From: Dichetophora obliterata
Lineage: Eukaryota > Arthropoda > Insecta > Diptera > Sciomyzidae
DNA length: 64,000 bases
Direction of reading: 5' to 3'
Assembly (NCBI GenBank): GCA_963920525.1
Contig: OY986437.1
Coordinates: 115,746,715 to 115,810,714, forward strand
A program made the translations under genes and the position numbers. The notes under the pieces were generated by a model. The model ran no database searches. It saw only the letters and a program-made list of their open reading frames with translations, and was not told the DNA's origin. Below are positions 45,984 to 57,734 of this stretch, one piece after another. The first letter of the stretch is position 1. Each line of letters opens with the position of its first letter.

Positions 45984-47067
45984 CTATGTATAATATACTA
46001 AGACTATGTATAATTTGAAAAGTGGGAGACTCGAAAATCGAGATAGACCTATGGTTCCTTCACCAAAGTTGCTTAGAATTGTCCATAGAATCATCCCAGG
46101 GGGTGGCTTTAATCGAATTTTTCGGCTCCATACAAATTGGCCCGGCCTAATGTATATCTTTACATAGTTTAAATGCAATAAGATACAAATTATTCCAAAA
46201 TGTTTCTTTCTGTCCTTGCGAGAAACAAACTCTTTCACCACCTCCATCGAATTCAATTATTCGGTTTTATCTTTGTGAATGTGTATAAGTGCCGCATGAG
46301 TGAGTCGTTTCTGTGTCATAGTTGCTCGAAGATACGTTTTAAGTCGTCTTAGTGCACTAAAAGAACGCTCAGATGAAGCTGCTGATGCAGGCACAGTCAA
46401 AAACAAAGCAATAAGTTTTTCAACTTCATTTAATAGTTTTTTTACAGTATCCGAATTTTTCGCAAATTGGGATACAATGCCACTACAATTTCAAGGTGTT
46501 TGGCCAGGCAATTGCTTCAGCAATTTCATCTGCAAAAAAGTCATCTGCATAAAGATCTAGTTTTGTTTTTAGATTTTGTTCAGAAGGCACTTTTCCGTTG
46601 AAGGCTTCGATTACAATATTTTCCAACGATTCCAGAGTGTCAAGATCTGTTTAAATGTACAATAAGATTTACAAAGTGCCAGTTTACACTAGCTTCACTC
46701 AACCGACTCACCGAATGTTAAATCAAAGTGAGTCGGTTGAGTGAAGCTGGTGTAAACTTGCAAAAATAAAAATAAAGTAAAATATCAACCTGTTTGATCG
46801 AATCTAGCCGTTATCTCATTTGAAGGAAAGATCTAAAATTTCGAAATAATCTTTTCGTAGCCGATCATATAATGGCAACTGTACTGAAGGAACCGGATTT
46901 GATGTTTCTTCAAAGCATCGAGGTGGATTTTCATCAGCTAATTCACAGTAGGGGCTTTTGCATGGTCCAAAACATTGGACTAAAATGGCAGATTGTACAA
47001 CATGTAGTACCATGCGTAAGCTAAAACGAAAGTCGAAATTTTTGGTTTTTTTCTGCCGATTGTACAA
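45984..47067 (-). pseudogene. hAT transposase pseudogene (C-terminal region)
   Basis: The minus strand carries DFRFSLRMVLHVVQ (about 47030), PLYDRLRKDYFEILDL (about 46840), then an LDLYADDFFADEIAEAIAWP segment (about 46550). The diagnostic hAT dimerisation block follows: PASAASSERSFSALRRLKTY (about 46400) and RLTHAALIHIHKDK (about 46300). The dimerisation domain holds hAT transposase multimers together and has the conserved SERxFSxLRxLK motif. It resembles the ZMYM1-like hAT group. Several stops interrupt it, and the N-terminal zinc finger and most of the catalytic core are missing or unrecognisable. Confidence 0.8.
46680..46759. repeat. Perfect-looking hairpin, 31-bp arms
   Basis: Left arm 46680-46711 (…AGCTTCACTCAACCGACTCA) and right arm 46728-46759 are inverse copies with one or two mismatches near the outer end, around a 16-nt loop. 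It lies within the hAT relic. It may be a tiny MITE or a structural hairpin. Confidence 0.85.
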
Positions 47068-47624
47068 TATTGTACAATTATGTAAAATTACTGCTCAATT
47101 GTTAGGGCATCTAAAAGTTGCTTAGCTTTTAGCCGGATGTGTTCTGCTTGAGAGCTTGCAATTAATGATGTTGCTTTACAAGTTGGATCGTTCGAACGCT
47201 CAATCAAATAGTCCCATTAGTTTTCCATCTAACTTATCGTACAACATGTCGTCCAATATGGAAAGCCCTTAAGAACATGTCAAATTTTTTCTTAGCAGAG
47301 TTGCAAAATTAACAAGCAGTAAGCTAAATACTTAAGGGTGCTTTAAAACTGAAGTGGTGGGTTTGCAGTAGAAACTCTATATTTTGTTCTATCTTTTTGC
47401 AAACACAGAGAAAGAAAATGGTTATCCGCAAGCATGCTTATGAAGAAGAGAGAAAGAAGAGGAAAATATATAATACAAAAATATTATCGTTGTAAAAAAA
47501 ACTGATATTTTGAATAACTTTTGAAGTTTTCCTTTTAAATTGTTTAACTAGCTAAAAAAGTGGGGGGCGACTGCCCCCCTTACCCCCGCTTCCGACGCCA
47601 ATGATCCCACAGCCTCAAACTTCG

Positions 47625-48195
47625 GTGGTACACATATCGTTTCACTGAGGTCATTTTATGGGAGTTAAATAAGGGGGAGTGGCACCTCCGATACAACCAA
47701 AACTTGCGATATCGAATAGTTTTGGAGTTACAAGTCGCACAGTATCGGAATTCAGTATTCGACATCAATTTAAGCGTGCAGTTTCATTGATAACATTTAA
47801 TGGGCGTTGAAAAAGGGGGAGTGGCACCTCCCGTACAACCCAAATTTTTTCTATCGAATAACTTTAAAGTTATAGGTCGCACAGCATAGAAATTCAGTAT
47901 TCGACCTAAATTTACACATGCAGTTTAATTGGTAACATTTTATGGGCATTGGACAAGGGAGAGTGGCAACTACCATACAACCCAATTTTGCGATATCGAA
48001 TAGCTATGGAATTATAGGTCGCACAAAATCAGAATTCAGTATTCGACCTCAATCTACACATTCAGTTTTACTGATAACATTTTATGGCGTAAGGCAAGGG
48101 GGCGTGGCCCCTTCGATACAACCCAGATTTGTGCTATCGAATAGCTTTGGAATTATAGGTCCCATACAACCCACATTATGCTTCGAAGTTAGCAT
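47625..48195 (+). repeat. 142-bp tandem repeat, 4 units
   Basis: The GAGTGGCACC-type block recurs at 47677, 47819, 47961 and 48102. Each unit carries GCGATATCGAATAGCTTTGG, a TATAGGTCGCACA module and CAGTATTCGAC. A single related unit lies at 45590-45690, left of the hAT insertion, so the array belongs to the Helitron-like sequence. Shadow frames across it are not genes. Confidence 0.85.
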
Positions 48196-48203
48196 AGGGC
48201 CCA

Positions 48204-49670
48204 GTGCTTTCGCAATGTAATAAGCCTATCGCGTTTATATCCAGAACTTTAAATAAAACAGAAGAACATTACGCAGCCGACGAAAAAGAGCTATTAGTCA
48301 TTATTTGGGCATTAAACTCACATCGAAATTATCTGTATGGTTCCGTTAAAATTCACAGATCACCAACCACTAATATACGCCCTTATCAACAAGAATAATA
48401 ATAAATAAATGCAACGCTGGATATCCATACTTGAAGAGTATAATTACGAACTTTTTTATAAGCCAGATACGGCAAATGTTGTTGCTGAAGCGCTCTCAAG
48501 AATAGCTGCGGAAACACCAGTTAACACGTTATCCATTGCAACCAACAGTGCTGAAAGATCTTTGCACAACTTAATAACGCATGTCGATGCACCTGTTAAT
48601 GCCTTTTCATCTTCAGTACCGCTTTTCATAAACTTAAGAACCGTTTCAAATTACAAATTTGAAATAGTTTTTCTCACTTTTCACCGCCACTTAATAGACA
48701 AACCAAATTATGACACATCGAAACTAGTTTCTATACTAAAGAGATATCTTAGTCCATCGGTAGTAAATTGTATGAAAACAACCGAGTCAATTATAGGTTT
48801 GATCCAGGAAATATAACGTGAATATTTTAAAAACTCTCGCATACGATTTTCAAACCTTCAGGTGAGAGATGTACGAACGATACCCAAACAAGCCAGAATA
48901 AAACATAGCCTGATTCCACAGTACCCCGGTGAAATCCTTCACGTATACATATTCCATACAGAAGAAAAATATATTTTAACAGCGAAAGACAAGTACTCAA
49001 AATACACTCAAATCAAACATATCAAATATAGAGCTATAGAAGACGTAGAGCTATAAAAGAACCAATTCGTGCAATTTTATTCATTTTTAAGCCCCAGAAT
49101 CATTGTGTTCTATAGCGAGAAAACATTCAACTCAGTTTCTATTTCTCTTATGCTAAAAGATCAATTGAAGTATTCCAACCCCCCCCCCCCCTATAAAAGC
49201 TCCGTAAATGGACAGGTCAAGAGATTCCATTCCACTTTGGCAGAATTAATGGGCTGCTTTAAAAGTGAAAACCCTCACAAAACATTTGAGGAGCTTCCTG
49301 ATATATCCGTTTATGAATATAACTATACTACTCATTCGACTACTCTAAGAAAACCCATTGAAGCCATCTTCGGATGAACTGTTTGTTAGCACCGTACCCG
49401 CTCAATTTGAACAAGCTAGACTTCAGAATGTTAACAGGCTTAGGGAACAGCAAATCAAGGACATAAATTACCATAATAGAAAGCGTCAACCACTCAAAGC
49501 CTATAATCTAGGTGATACAATTTATGTGAAAATAAATCAAAGATTAGGAACTAAGACTACACCTTAATATAGAAAGGAAGTAGTAAAAAGAGATAACTCC
49601 AGAACAGTATTAACAGAAACAGGTAAATAAGTTCATAAATGTAATATGAGAAATTAAATAAAATTGAAAA
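48204..49670 (+). pseudogene. gypsy/errantivirus pol relic: RNase H and integrase
   Basis: The Ty3/gypsy pol 3' half. The RNase H end is at 48218-48510 (NKPIAFISRTLNKTEEHYA, EKELLVIIWAL, then YKPDTANVVAEALSRI). Integrase core remains lie at 48860-49380. All three integrase catalytic positions appear changed: the first Asp is Tyr (HVYIF, about 48943), the second lies in VFYSEKTF with no Asp, and the Glu of NGQVKRFHS is Lys (about 49210). The C-terminal part has DTIYVKINQRLGTKTTP (about 49515) and ends near 49660. Gag, protease and most of RT are absent. A 13-C run at 49179-49191 lies inside integrase. Stops and frame changes are numerous. A dead copy of an insect endogenous retrovirus-like element. 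Confidence 0.88.
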
Positions 49671-49679
49671 TTTTTATTG

Positions 49680-50437
49680 TTGAAAACTATAAATAAAAAG
49701 AAAAAAGGGTATAAAACATAGAAGTGACATGATTACAAGCATTTCTTTTCCAGAATCTTCCCACTTCATCATTTACCATCCTTGACTGATCGTCAAATCC
49801 TTAATTATACGCTTTCCCACCTTATAACAAACAGTAAGTAATGGTGTAGCGAAAATACAAGATGGGTAGTACACCTCATAAAATTGAATGAATATCAAAA
49901 ATTCTTAAACGAGATGCAGGCCTTCGTAAACAATAGTATTCCTAAGGATAATATGTTTTAGCCCTCTATGACTCATGAAGTGGAACAACTGTCCAAAATA
50001 TTATATTCTCTTCACCCTCTGGGGAAAAAAAGGAAAATAAGAGCCAAAAACATGTTGGGCACTTTTGGGAATTTAACGCCGGTTCACCTGACCGCGATGA
50101 TCTGGAATTGATAACGAATAACTTAGATTCCTTCAATAAAAATAACAATATACAGGTCATAGTTAATTAGGTCATTTCGGAAAGAATGAACAAGGTAACA
50201 GCAATAACAAATAACATAAATAAAGCACTAAACAATACGGATTATATAAGTAACACCACAGCTATAAGTATGCAAAGTAGGCTAAGAATTGCAAAAGAGA
50301 AATTACAAAATATTAAGTACGCTATTCAATGGGCGAAAAATAATATATTAAACAATACTTTGTTAACTAAAAAGGAAATAAATTTAGCACTCGAAGCACT
50401 CGAATAAAAAAAGTATTTTCTTCTGTGGAAGAAGCGT
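49680..50437 (+). pseudogene. Errantivirus env relic
   Basis: Directly downstream of pol, after a splice-acceptor-like TTTCTTTTCCAG at 49742, decayed sequence matches the errantivirus envelope layout. A basic cleavage-site-like segment lies near 50035, followed by the block that normally starts the transmembrane subunit. A longer open stretch at 50186-50407 has the helical character of the ectodomain. Multiple stops (for example near 50168) and frame changes break it, and the membrane anchor is not evident. Env position and order relative to pol is what marks the element as gypsy/errantivirus. It cannot produce an envelope protein. Confidence 0.7.
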
Positions 50438-50442
50438 GTCTG

Positions 50443-50570
50443 ACCGAATATTCGGTTTGGGTTTCGGTTACGGCCAGTTTCGGCTCTTTTTGTCAGTTTC
50501 GGCTAGTTGAGGCAGTTGAGGCCTCAATATGGCCGAATAACCGAAGCTAGCCGAAACTTTTGGTAAAAAC
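50443..50570. repeat. Foldback region of TTTCGG/CCGAAA motifs
   Basis: Repeated GGTTTCGG, AGTTTCGGCTAGTTGAGG and their inverses (GGCCGAATAACCGAA, GCTAGCCGAAACTTTT) allow extensive self-pairing over about 125 bp. No coding content. Confidence 0.65.
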
Positions 50571-51892
50571 TTCTTGCATCAGTCATTTAATTCAAATATG
50601 AAAATATTTACAACGCATTGTACAAAGGTCGGTTAAAATTATTAATTCGTCTATAATTTGATTTCTCGGGTTAACTCAAAACATTTTGGTTAATTTTATG
50701 CGTTCGATACTATCATTTTCGATTATCATCTCTATTGCAATTAATATTGAAGATTTATAGGTCGCTTCAGATTTGAAAAAAAACCTATAATAATGTAATA
50801 ATAAGATCTGTAAATAGAAATAATTAAATTATTGAAATTATCATACGCCACTGTAAAACTTTTGCTTCCAACAGTGTGAGAAAGCCAAAAGTATGTTTTA
50901 AAAAAAAAAATTGAAATTTTAATCCTTTTTTTTATTTGTTCGCGCAGTATTAAAAAAAAATGAAAAAGTTACTCAGGTGAGTTATTTTGTTTTATAAACA
51001 TCAAGAAAAAAGAAAATATAATTAAAAAAGTGCATTACGTCAAAGTTGAACGCTTACGCTACGAAATGAAAATTTTCCAATTTATCATTTTTCAAATTTT
51101 TTTTTTATTTTATTTTATTTCTCTACTTAAGGACCCCTTATGCGTTTATGATCGATCATATGCTTCGCCAAACCCAAATCCTTTGAATTTTTTTTTTAAA
51201 ACTTCAGAGTTTTCCGTGTTATAATAATACAAATTTATACTGAACATTTAAAAAGCTAAACTCAACGGATTCTGGTAGTGAGCATTAATGGGTTAACGAG
51301 TTACATTTAAAAAATACTGATAAAATCGAATACTTAAAATCAGACTCAATTATAAATAAATCTTGAATGTTAACTGCTGTATGGTAGTATTAAAGTTTTG
51401 TAGTATTTGAGCCTGTCGAAAAGAGAAATGATGAACAAGTTCCGCAGAATTCAAATCCTCTCCAGCTTTACAATTTACCATATTTTTAACATTCGAGGAC
51501 ATCGCATCAGTGTTGGTCAATAACCGACCTTATTAATTACGCTTGCATTATCCATATTTTACAATCATATTGAGTTGAATATTCACAATTCGAAGTAATC
51601 GATGGTCAACCACCGCTCCAATTATTTTCGCAATCATATTGCGTTGACAAATATTTATGCTTGGCACTTTTCATATCACGCCCTATGCAGGTGAATTAAT
51701 AAGAAAATAAATCAACAACAACAAGAGCAGCAGCGGAGCAGCAGTGCAGCTTTAGGTAATAAATTAGCTTAAGAACTTTTTGTCGAGTTTGTGAATTAAA
51801 TAAAGAAAGTTAACCATCGGAGTTCGCTCTGATGTTTTCTAAAAAAACCATTTAAGTATCAATTTATTTAACTTATACAACTTTTTTTAGAA
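50571..51892. other. No gene seen
   Basis: AT-rich. Around 51680-51830 a CAACAACAACAAGAGCAGCAG stretch followed by AATAAA and AGTTAACCATCGGAGTTCG might be the end of a degraded LTR, but borders are not visible. Confidence 0.35.
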
Positions 51893-52152
51893 GGGCTTTT
51901 TGACCTACTGTTACGTTACTGGCGTTACGTTACTTAAATTTCCATTGTAGTTCAATTGGATAATAATGTAATTAGGAAGTTAAGTAATCATGTAATTTAG
52001 TAACAAATCTAATATATTATCTTTTCCTTGCCTCAACCATTTTTTTCATTATCTTCAGTCAATGCTTTCCATTTTTACTAAAATAAAAAGCTGACGAAAC
52101 ATTTACGAAACATTTACGAAAAAGAAAAACTACATTTGTGAAACAGTGCAGA
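51893..52152 (+). repeat. Internal part of the long-TIR element, copy B
   Basis: Same-orientation match to 3758-3968 (GTTACGTTACTTAAATTTCC, TTACGAAAAAGAAAAACTAC, GTGAAACAGTG), with an extra CATTATCTTCAG-containing segment. Confidence 0.65.
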
Positions 52153-53439
52153 CGATTTGATTATCATGGTAAGTGAATTTATGTATAAATTGCTTAAATT
52201 AATTACATTAAAATGTTTCTCTCAGAAAATATCATAATATAATAAGTTTTTAATAAGTTTTAATTTGTTGGTCACGTTACACTTTTATGTGGAAATGCAC
52301 ATATAGTAACATACGCGTGTGGGGGTATTTTTATTTTGGTGCAGTCGAAGTTGAGTCCTTGCTAGTAGTTTTATTTGTTTTTATGGGGACCTTCAGAAGC
52401 ATGGCCTACGAGGGGTAAATTTGTTTAGAAAAATGTTGGGTTCAAGGGTTCAAATAAAGAGAGATATAAACTATTTTTTTTTTTGTAGGTTGCTTTGGTT
52501 AACATATTTTAATTTATTTTATCATTTTGATTAAAGTAAAATCGCATTTGCGGTTTTTTACCCTATGTTCTAATTCCGCTTTTCGGCAGTCCAGCTCCTT
52601 CTACTGCTGCTATAAGCTTAAAAATTATATTCTTAATCGTTCAACTTTAATGGCCAACTTTGCTTTGTACAGATAACAGCTAAGACCATCTGTGCCATAA
52701 ATCATACGGATGGCGATTAAATAAAATCCTATGCTTTAGGCAAATAATTCGTAAGGCTTGTTGAGCCTTTTTATAATCTGTTGACATAACTTAAGAAGCC
52801 TTTAAAATGGAAATATATTAAAAAATATTTTGTTCAGTTGCTGCAACAGTGTTTTATTACAAAATTTTTCATTGTTTAGTTTTAACATAAATTCATTCCG
52901 AAAGGAAAGTCTTAAATAACTACTTGTTTATTTAAGCACAAGAGCTTTCAAATTTATATCCAAGCTCAAATAGGAAAAGAATATAAATAGTAAAGAAATA
53001 AGCTACTGATTGATTTAAGCATTTTAGCACGTAAAATAGTATGTTTATCTCAGACATGGTAGAGCAAATCCACTAGCGTGAAGTAAAGTGCATTTTTTGT
53101 GTAATGAGAAAAATTCACAGGAGTAGTATTTTTACTACCCTAGACCGCACTAGATTTCAACTAATATATTTTGTTGTGGGTATGAAAACGTTTATCTACT
53201 TTTACCATTAGACAATTGTTGAGACCAATTGTTGTATATAACGAACAACAACAACAACATTAAAAGAGGAAATACATACAATTTTGAGATTATGTTTCTG
53301 TTTTTTCATAACCTCAAAAATTCGATATGGCAATGAGTCGAATAAATTCGGAACTTGTTGCTGACTTAAGTCGTCCTAGGCTTATAGAATAGGCTTGCTG
53401 CACACTGAGAAAGCAAAAAATCAAAAACGCACATTTTAA
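52153..53439. other. No gene; one inverted-repeat partner
   Basis: AT-rich, unrecognised except for 53151-53250, which is matched in inverted orientation at about 57930-58035. Confidence 0.5.
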
Positions 53440-53815
53440 AAACGTTTAGTAAAATTAATATTTTTAAAAATATTTTACGTCATTCAAAAATGAAAACGCA
53501 CATTTTTAAATAGAAAAGTAAAACGAAACGTTTTTAAAACAACCACGAATATTTTACTATGATAAATTAGGATAAAATTAATATTTTTAAAAACATTTTA
53601 CGCCATACAAAAATGAAAACGCACATTTTTAAATAGAAAAGTAAAACGAAACGTTTTTAAAACAACTACGAATGTTTCACTATAATATAGTAGGTTAAAT
53701 TAATATTTTTGTAAACATTTTACGCCATACAAAAATTAAAACGTAAATTTTTAAATAGAGAAGTGAAACTAAACGTTTTTAAAACAACTACGAACGTTTT
53801 ACCACGACAATAAAA
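53440..53815 (+). repeat. Tandem array, about 121-bp units, three copies
   Basis: TAATATTTTTAAAAA recurs at about 53457, 53579 and 53699. Each is followed by TTTTACGCCATACAAAAAT, ACGCACATTTTTAAATAGA and ACGTTTTTAAAACAACTACG. Related in motif and orientation to the array at 56866-57165. Confidence 0.85.
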
Positions 53816-54629
53816 TTCACATACTTTGTTTCAAAACACTTGTTAAAAACGAATTGTTTGTTATATATGTTCCATTTACTTATGTATTTGATATTTGTTC
53901 AGAAAATAAAATATTTTTCATTCTCGATTTCATCACTCTGCAGTTTGCCTGCAAGAAAGTAATGAAAGAGTTTGAGTTGGAGCATTTGCTGCCACAACTT
54001 AAAGGTAAGTATTTTAAATAAAATTACTAATATCTGACATAATTCTATTTTGTTATAGACGCTGGGATACAGTATAAATATCTAATATCGAAAATAGCTG
54101 ATGATAAATAACTAAAATAAAACTGTAATTTTTAAAACCAATAAGGCATTTTTTAATTAATACACTCACAAAAATAATTTGTTGGCGTTAGGTTATAGTA
54201 AATACATTTTAGGTGGGGTACTCATAAAGTGTTTGTTTCAATTAAAACTCTGTTTATTTAATTGTTATTAAATAAGCATAATCGACTATCCGCTGACGTA
54301 AATGCTTATTTTATTATTGTAACTTCATGCCTAAATAACAATTCGGTTAACATTCAATATTTATGCTTTAGTTGCAAGAACTGAATGGAATTTGTCATTT
54401 CAACTTACTTCCCGTCTAAGCAATCTCAATTTATCCAAAACAACTGACCAGTACAATTATAGATTTACAGATAAAAGGAGTAGTTGAAATGTCCGCATTA
54501 TTAATTCTGTCAATAGAATTTTTCTTGCGTTACCACTGAATTGCAACGATGTTTTAATATTCAGTTGCACCGCCACCAAAGTCAATTGCAACAGACGAAT
54601 AGTCAATAAAAATAACTTACATGTGGTCA

Positions 54630-55580
54630 CCTTAACCACAACCGTCGCTTTTTTCACGCTCGCTGTGTTGTTCGTTCCTCTATTGTTCAGTATTCGGTTG
54701 ATTTCTAGTGTGTGTTCGCGGTGCAAGTTGTTGAAGTGTTTTTAGGTAAAGGAATTAATTAAAAAATATATTTTATCTAATATATAATAAATATAACTTG
54801 TGGAGTTAGTATTTATTAAATTAATTTCTTCTTAAATAACTGAAAATGTACAATAAGAAACAACAAAGAAATCCTTGTTTCCGTCGTTTGATTTTTACAC
54901 TCGCTAAGTTGCTCGTCGCGCCTTTGTTTATGGTTCGGTCGATATTCTCGCTGCAAGTGGTTGGTTAAGTGTTCAAAGTGAAGTGATTCAATTTTTAATA
55001 AATAAAACTTGTGCAGTTGAAATAAATCTAATTTATTTCTTCTTAAAAATATGCAAATTTGCAAAATTAGCAGCAACAAAGCATGTTTATTTTCATCGTT
55101 TATTTTTCACACTCGCTATGTTGCTCGTCGCACCTTTGTTCGTGATTTCGGTCGGTTTTCCCGCTGCAAATGGCTTAAGTGTTTAAATGAAGAAATAAAT
55201 TAAAAGAATATATTTTTATCGAATATTTAATTAATATAATATGTGCAGTTTGTATTAATTTAATTTATTTCTTCCTAAAAATATTAAATTTTGCAAAATA
55301 AGCAACAACAAAGCAATGCTTATTTTCGTCGTTTGTTTTTTACACTCGCTGTTTGCTCATCGCGCCTTCGTTCATGGTTTAGTCGGTTTCGGTTTTTTTT
55401 ACTGCAAGTGCTTCATTTGTTTAAAGTAAATAAATGAATTAAAAAAATAGATTATTGTTGAATATTTAATAAATACAAATTGTGCATTTTTAATAAATTT
55501 GATTTAGTTCATCTTAAAAATATGAAATTTTGCAAAATTAGCAACAACGAAGCAATGATTATTTCCGTCTTTTGTTTTGG
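54630..55580 (+). repeat. Tandem array, about 212-241-bp units, four or more copies
   Basis: Each unit contains CACTCGCTATGTTGCTCGTC-like sequence (about 54656, 54897, 55110, 55341), then TTCGGTCGGTTT, CGCTGCAAGTG and TTAATTTATTTCTTC, with CAAAATTAGCAACAACAAAG before the next unit. A fifth, partial unit ends near 55580. Frames crossing it are shadows. Confidence 0.85.
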
Positions 55581-56865
55581 CATGCTTCTGTTTAGCTCCC
55601 AAGCTATTTTTAAACTTTTTTTTTTTGTTTCCATGTGTTTTTTATTCTGATCACAATAGTGAAGAGAAAAAAGGCCTCTCGCATTTGATTAAGAAGTTAT
55701 AAACGTTTAAAGTTACCCTGCATCTACACGTGACAGTGTAAATGCGAAAGTTCCAGGCGACTAGTTGCAAGTTGATTAACAAGATGTCGTCGAATACGAA
55801 GGTTCTCGCTGCAATTGCAGTTTTATTTAATATTTTTTGTATATAATTATAAAATGTTATAAATTTTCTCATTATGTAACTATTAACTATTTTTATTTCA
55901 TTTAGTTTAATATTTGCGTTGTAATTTGCTTTACTTTCATTTTTGTTTGCAATCATAAACAAATTACTAGTTTTGCTTATTGTTAAAATAGCACATATCC
56001 ATAAAAACCGGCAAAATATCCCCTAAAGAACAACATAAGCATCACTTTTTACATTTACTGTCTACAGGTGCAGTTTTCATAACACATGAACATGACATCT
56101 CAAAAGGAACAAACCAGGATACATAGGATTTTGAAATTGATAAGAGTTGATGTTAACTTTTATGCAAGCAGGAGTTTACAAAAATTGTAAAACTTCCCAA
56201 AAAAATTTAGGCACTAATGGGTTAAGTTTTTGTGCTTCAGTTTAATATTTGAAGTACAAATATCTCTCAAAACATAACACGCAAGATGCAAGCAGAAATA
56301 TGTTTCACGATACAAAAAAACCATTTTTTTCGTGTCTTAATTGATTGTTTTTTTTTTGTTTCGAGATACGAAAAGATGAAATATGAACTGATCAAATAAA
56401 GAGTTCAAAATACTGTTCCAATACAGTAAACGTTTCAGCAGGAATGTGCAAAAATATGAAAATTGCAATTTATCCACTTTTGTATACAAATTGCACCTAC
56501 ATTTTCTGCTAACGATTAAATATCCTCAATCTAACGAGTAAGTGTAAGTCGAAACGATGGGAAGACTCGGTTCATATAACCGAGTTCTGGTAAACGCGAT
56601 AAACAGTTCGTTGTGCACAACCGAATGGCTCAAAAGCTTGTCTGCAGTTCCGTTCTCGCAACGGAATGACGCAATTAGCTCAATTGGGAAATTGGCGATT
56701 GTGGCAATTGCATTTAGAAAATTTGCCGACAATCGACAAAGTTAGTAGGGCAATTTTTCGGTTGCGGCAATGGGTTTAGTTCTGTGAGTGTAGAGGAAAT
56801 GCGGATTTCTGTAATTTTTTTGAATTAATGGGAAACAATAAACATTTTCGTTTTTAAAATATAAA
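55581..56865. other. No gene seen
   Basis: AT-rich apart from a more balanced patch at 56540-56790 holding short frames on both strands without recognisable domains; it ends AGTTCTGTGAGTGTAG, a string also found at 13178. Confidence 0.45.
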
Positions 56866-57165
56866 TAATCGTTGTACCATTGCATTTTAAAATGTTTATT
56901 GTTACAAATCGAACGAACATTTCAGAATCTAATTTTTAAATTTTCGTTTTTAAAATGAAAATAAACATTTTACATTTGAGAATATTTATTATTAAAAATC
57001 AAACGAACATTTTAGAATCTCATTTTAAAATTTTCGTTTTTAAAATGAAAATAAACGTTTTACTACAGCATTTTAAAATATCCATTGTTAAAAATGAAAC
57101 GAACATTCTAGAATCTCATTTTAAAATGTTCGTTTTTAAAATTAAAATAAACGTTAGAAGTGAAA
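56866..57165 (+). repeat. Tandem array, about 87-91-bp units, three copies
   Basis: AACGAACATTTCAGAATCT-type sequence recurs at 56911, 57002 and 57089, each followed by CGTTTTTAAAATGAAAATAA. The 105-codon frame across it is a by-product. Confidence 0.8.
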
Positions 57166-57269
57166 AATCTGGGTTAAAAGATTTTAAAAGTAGTTTGTTT
57201 CTGCCACTTTTGAAAATGTTGTTTTCTCTGTGCAGCTATTCCTTCGTGAAGTATTGGGTATGTCTTTTA

Positions 57270-57691
57270 TAAACTACGCGAACTAAGGCACCTCACATAT
57301 TTTTCATTATATTGAGATAAGGGGACAGTGGTGGTCACTCAAGAACGGGAATATTATGGCTTCGAATCCAACGCAGAGTGGCGCGCGATGCGTGGCATTC
57401 TGCATTGTCTTATTGAAATTCAAGAGTTTCGTCTGCATGTTTCTTCAAAAAGGGCAATAACTTGTTAGTAAGCTCACCAATGTACTCTTCTGAGCTTACC
57501 CGAGTAGTTAAAAAATGGAGAGTGAGCTTTTCAAGGTCACTAACTGCACGTGTACTTCGAGAAGCATCCAAGTCGTTTTCTGCTCTTATTTCTCGCAAGC
57601 TTTTTTTGCTGTTGCTAGCTGTTCGTAAAACATGAAGAAGTAGATAGTTGTCGAGAAATTTTTTGAGTCCACGCTGATTGTTTTGAACCAT
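57270..57691 (-). pseudogene. Tc3-like transposase relic, internally deleted
   Basis: The minus strand begins with an N-terminal segment RTASNSKKSLREIRAENDLD followed by ASRSTRAV, the DNA-binding region of Tc3-like transposases. It then jumps, through a deletion of most of the middle, to KLLPFLKKHADETLEFQ, a QDNA-type block in which Gln is a stop (TAA), HASRATLRWIRSHN, and a decayed SPDLNxxEN-type block (about 57300). The first catalytic Asp region is missing. No TIRs identified. Confidence 0.75.
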
Positions 57692-57734
57692 TTTTTTTCC
57701 TTATCTTTAACAAAATTTCGCACTACTCAGTGAC

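Larger units (their letters stand above)
45691..47603 (-). mobile_element. hAT transposon relic with 8-bp target duplication
   Basis: The ends are CAAGCGCGTCGGAAGC and, inward from the right, CATTGGCGTCGGAAGC, flanked by the perfect 8-bp duplication ATCCCACA (45683-45690; 47604-47611). Both subterminal regions are rich in G runs. Removing the element rejoins the Helitron-like sequence at GGATCCCACAGCC. The 1.9-kb unit is shorter than an autonomous hAT (usually 2.5-4 kb), implying internal deletion. Confidence 0.85.

Noticed and set aside
54457..55186. Frames across the 212-241-bp array
   Set aside because: By-products of the satellite; poorly conserved between units.
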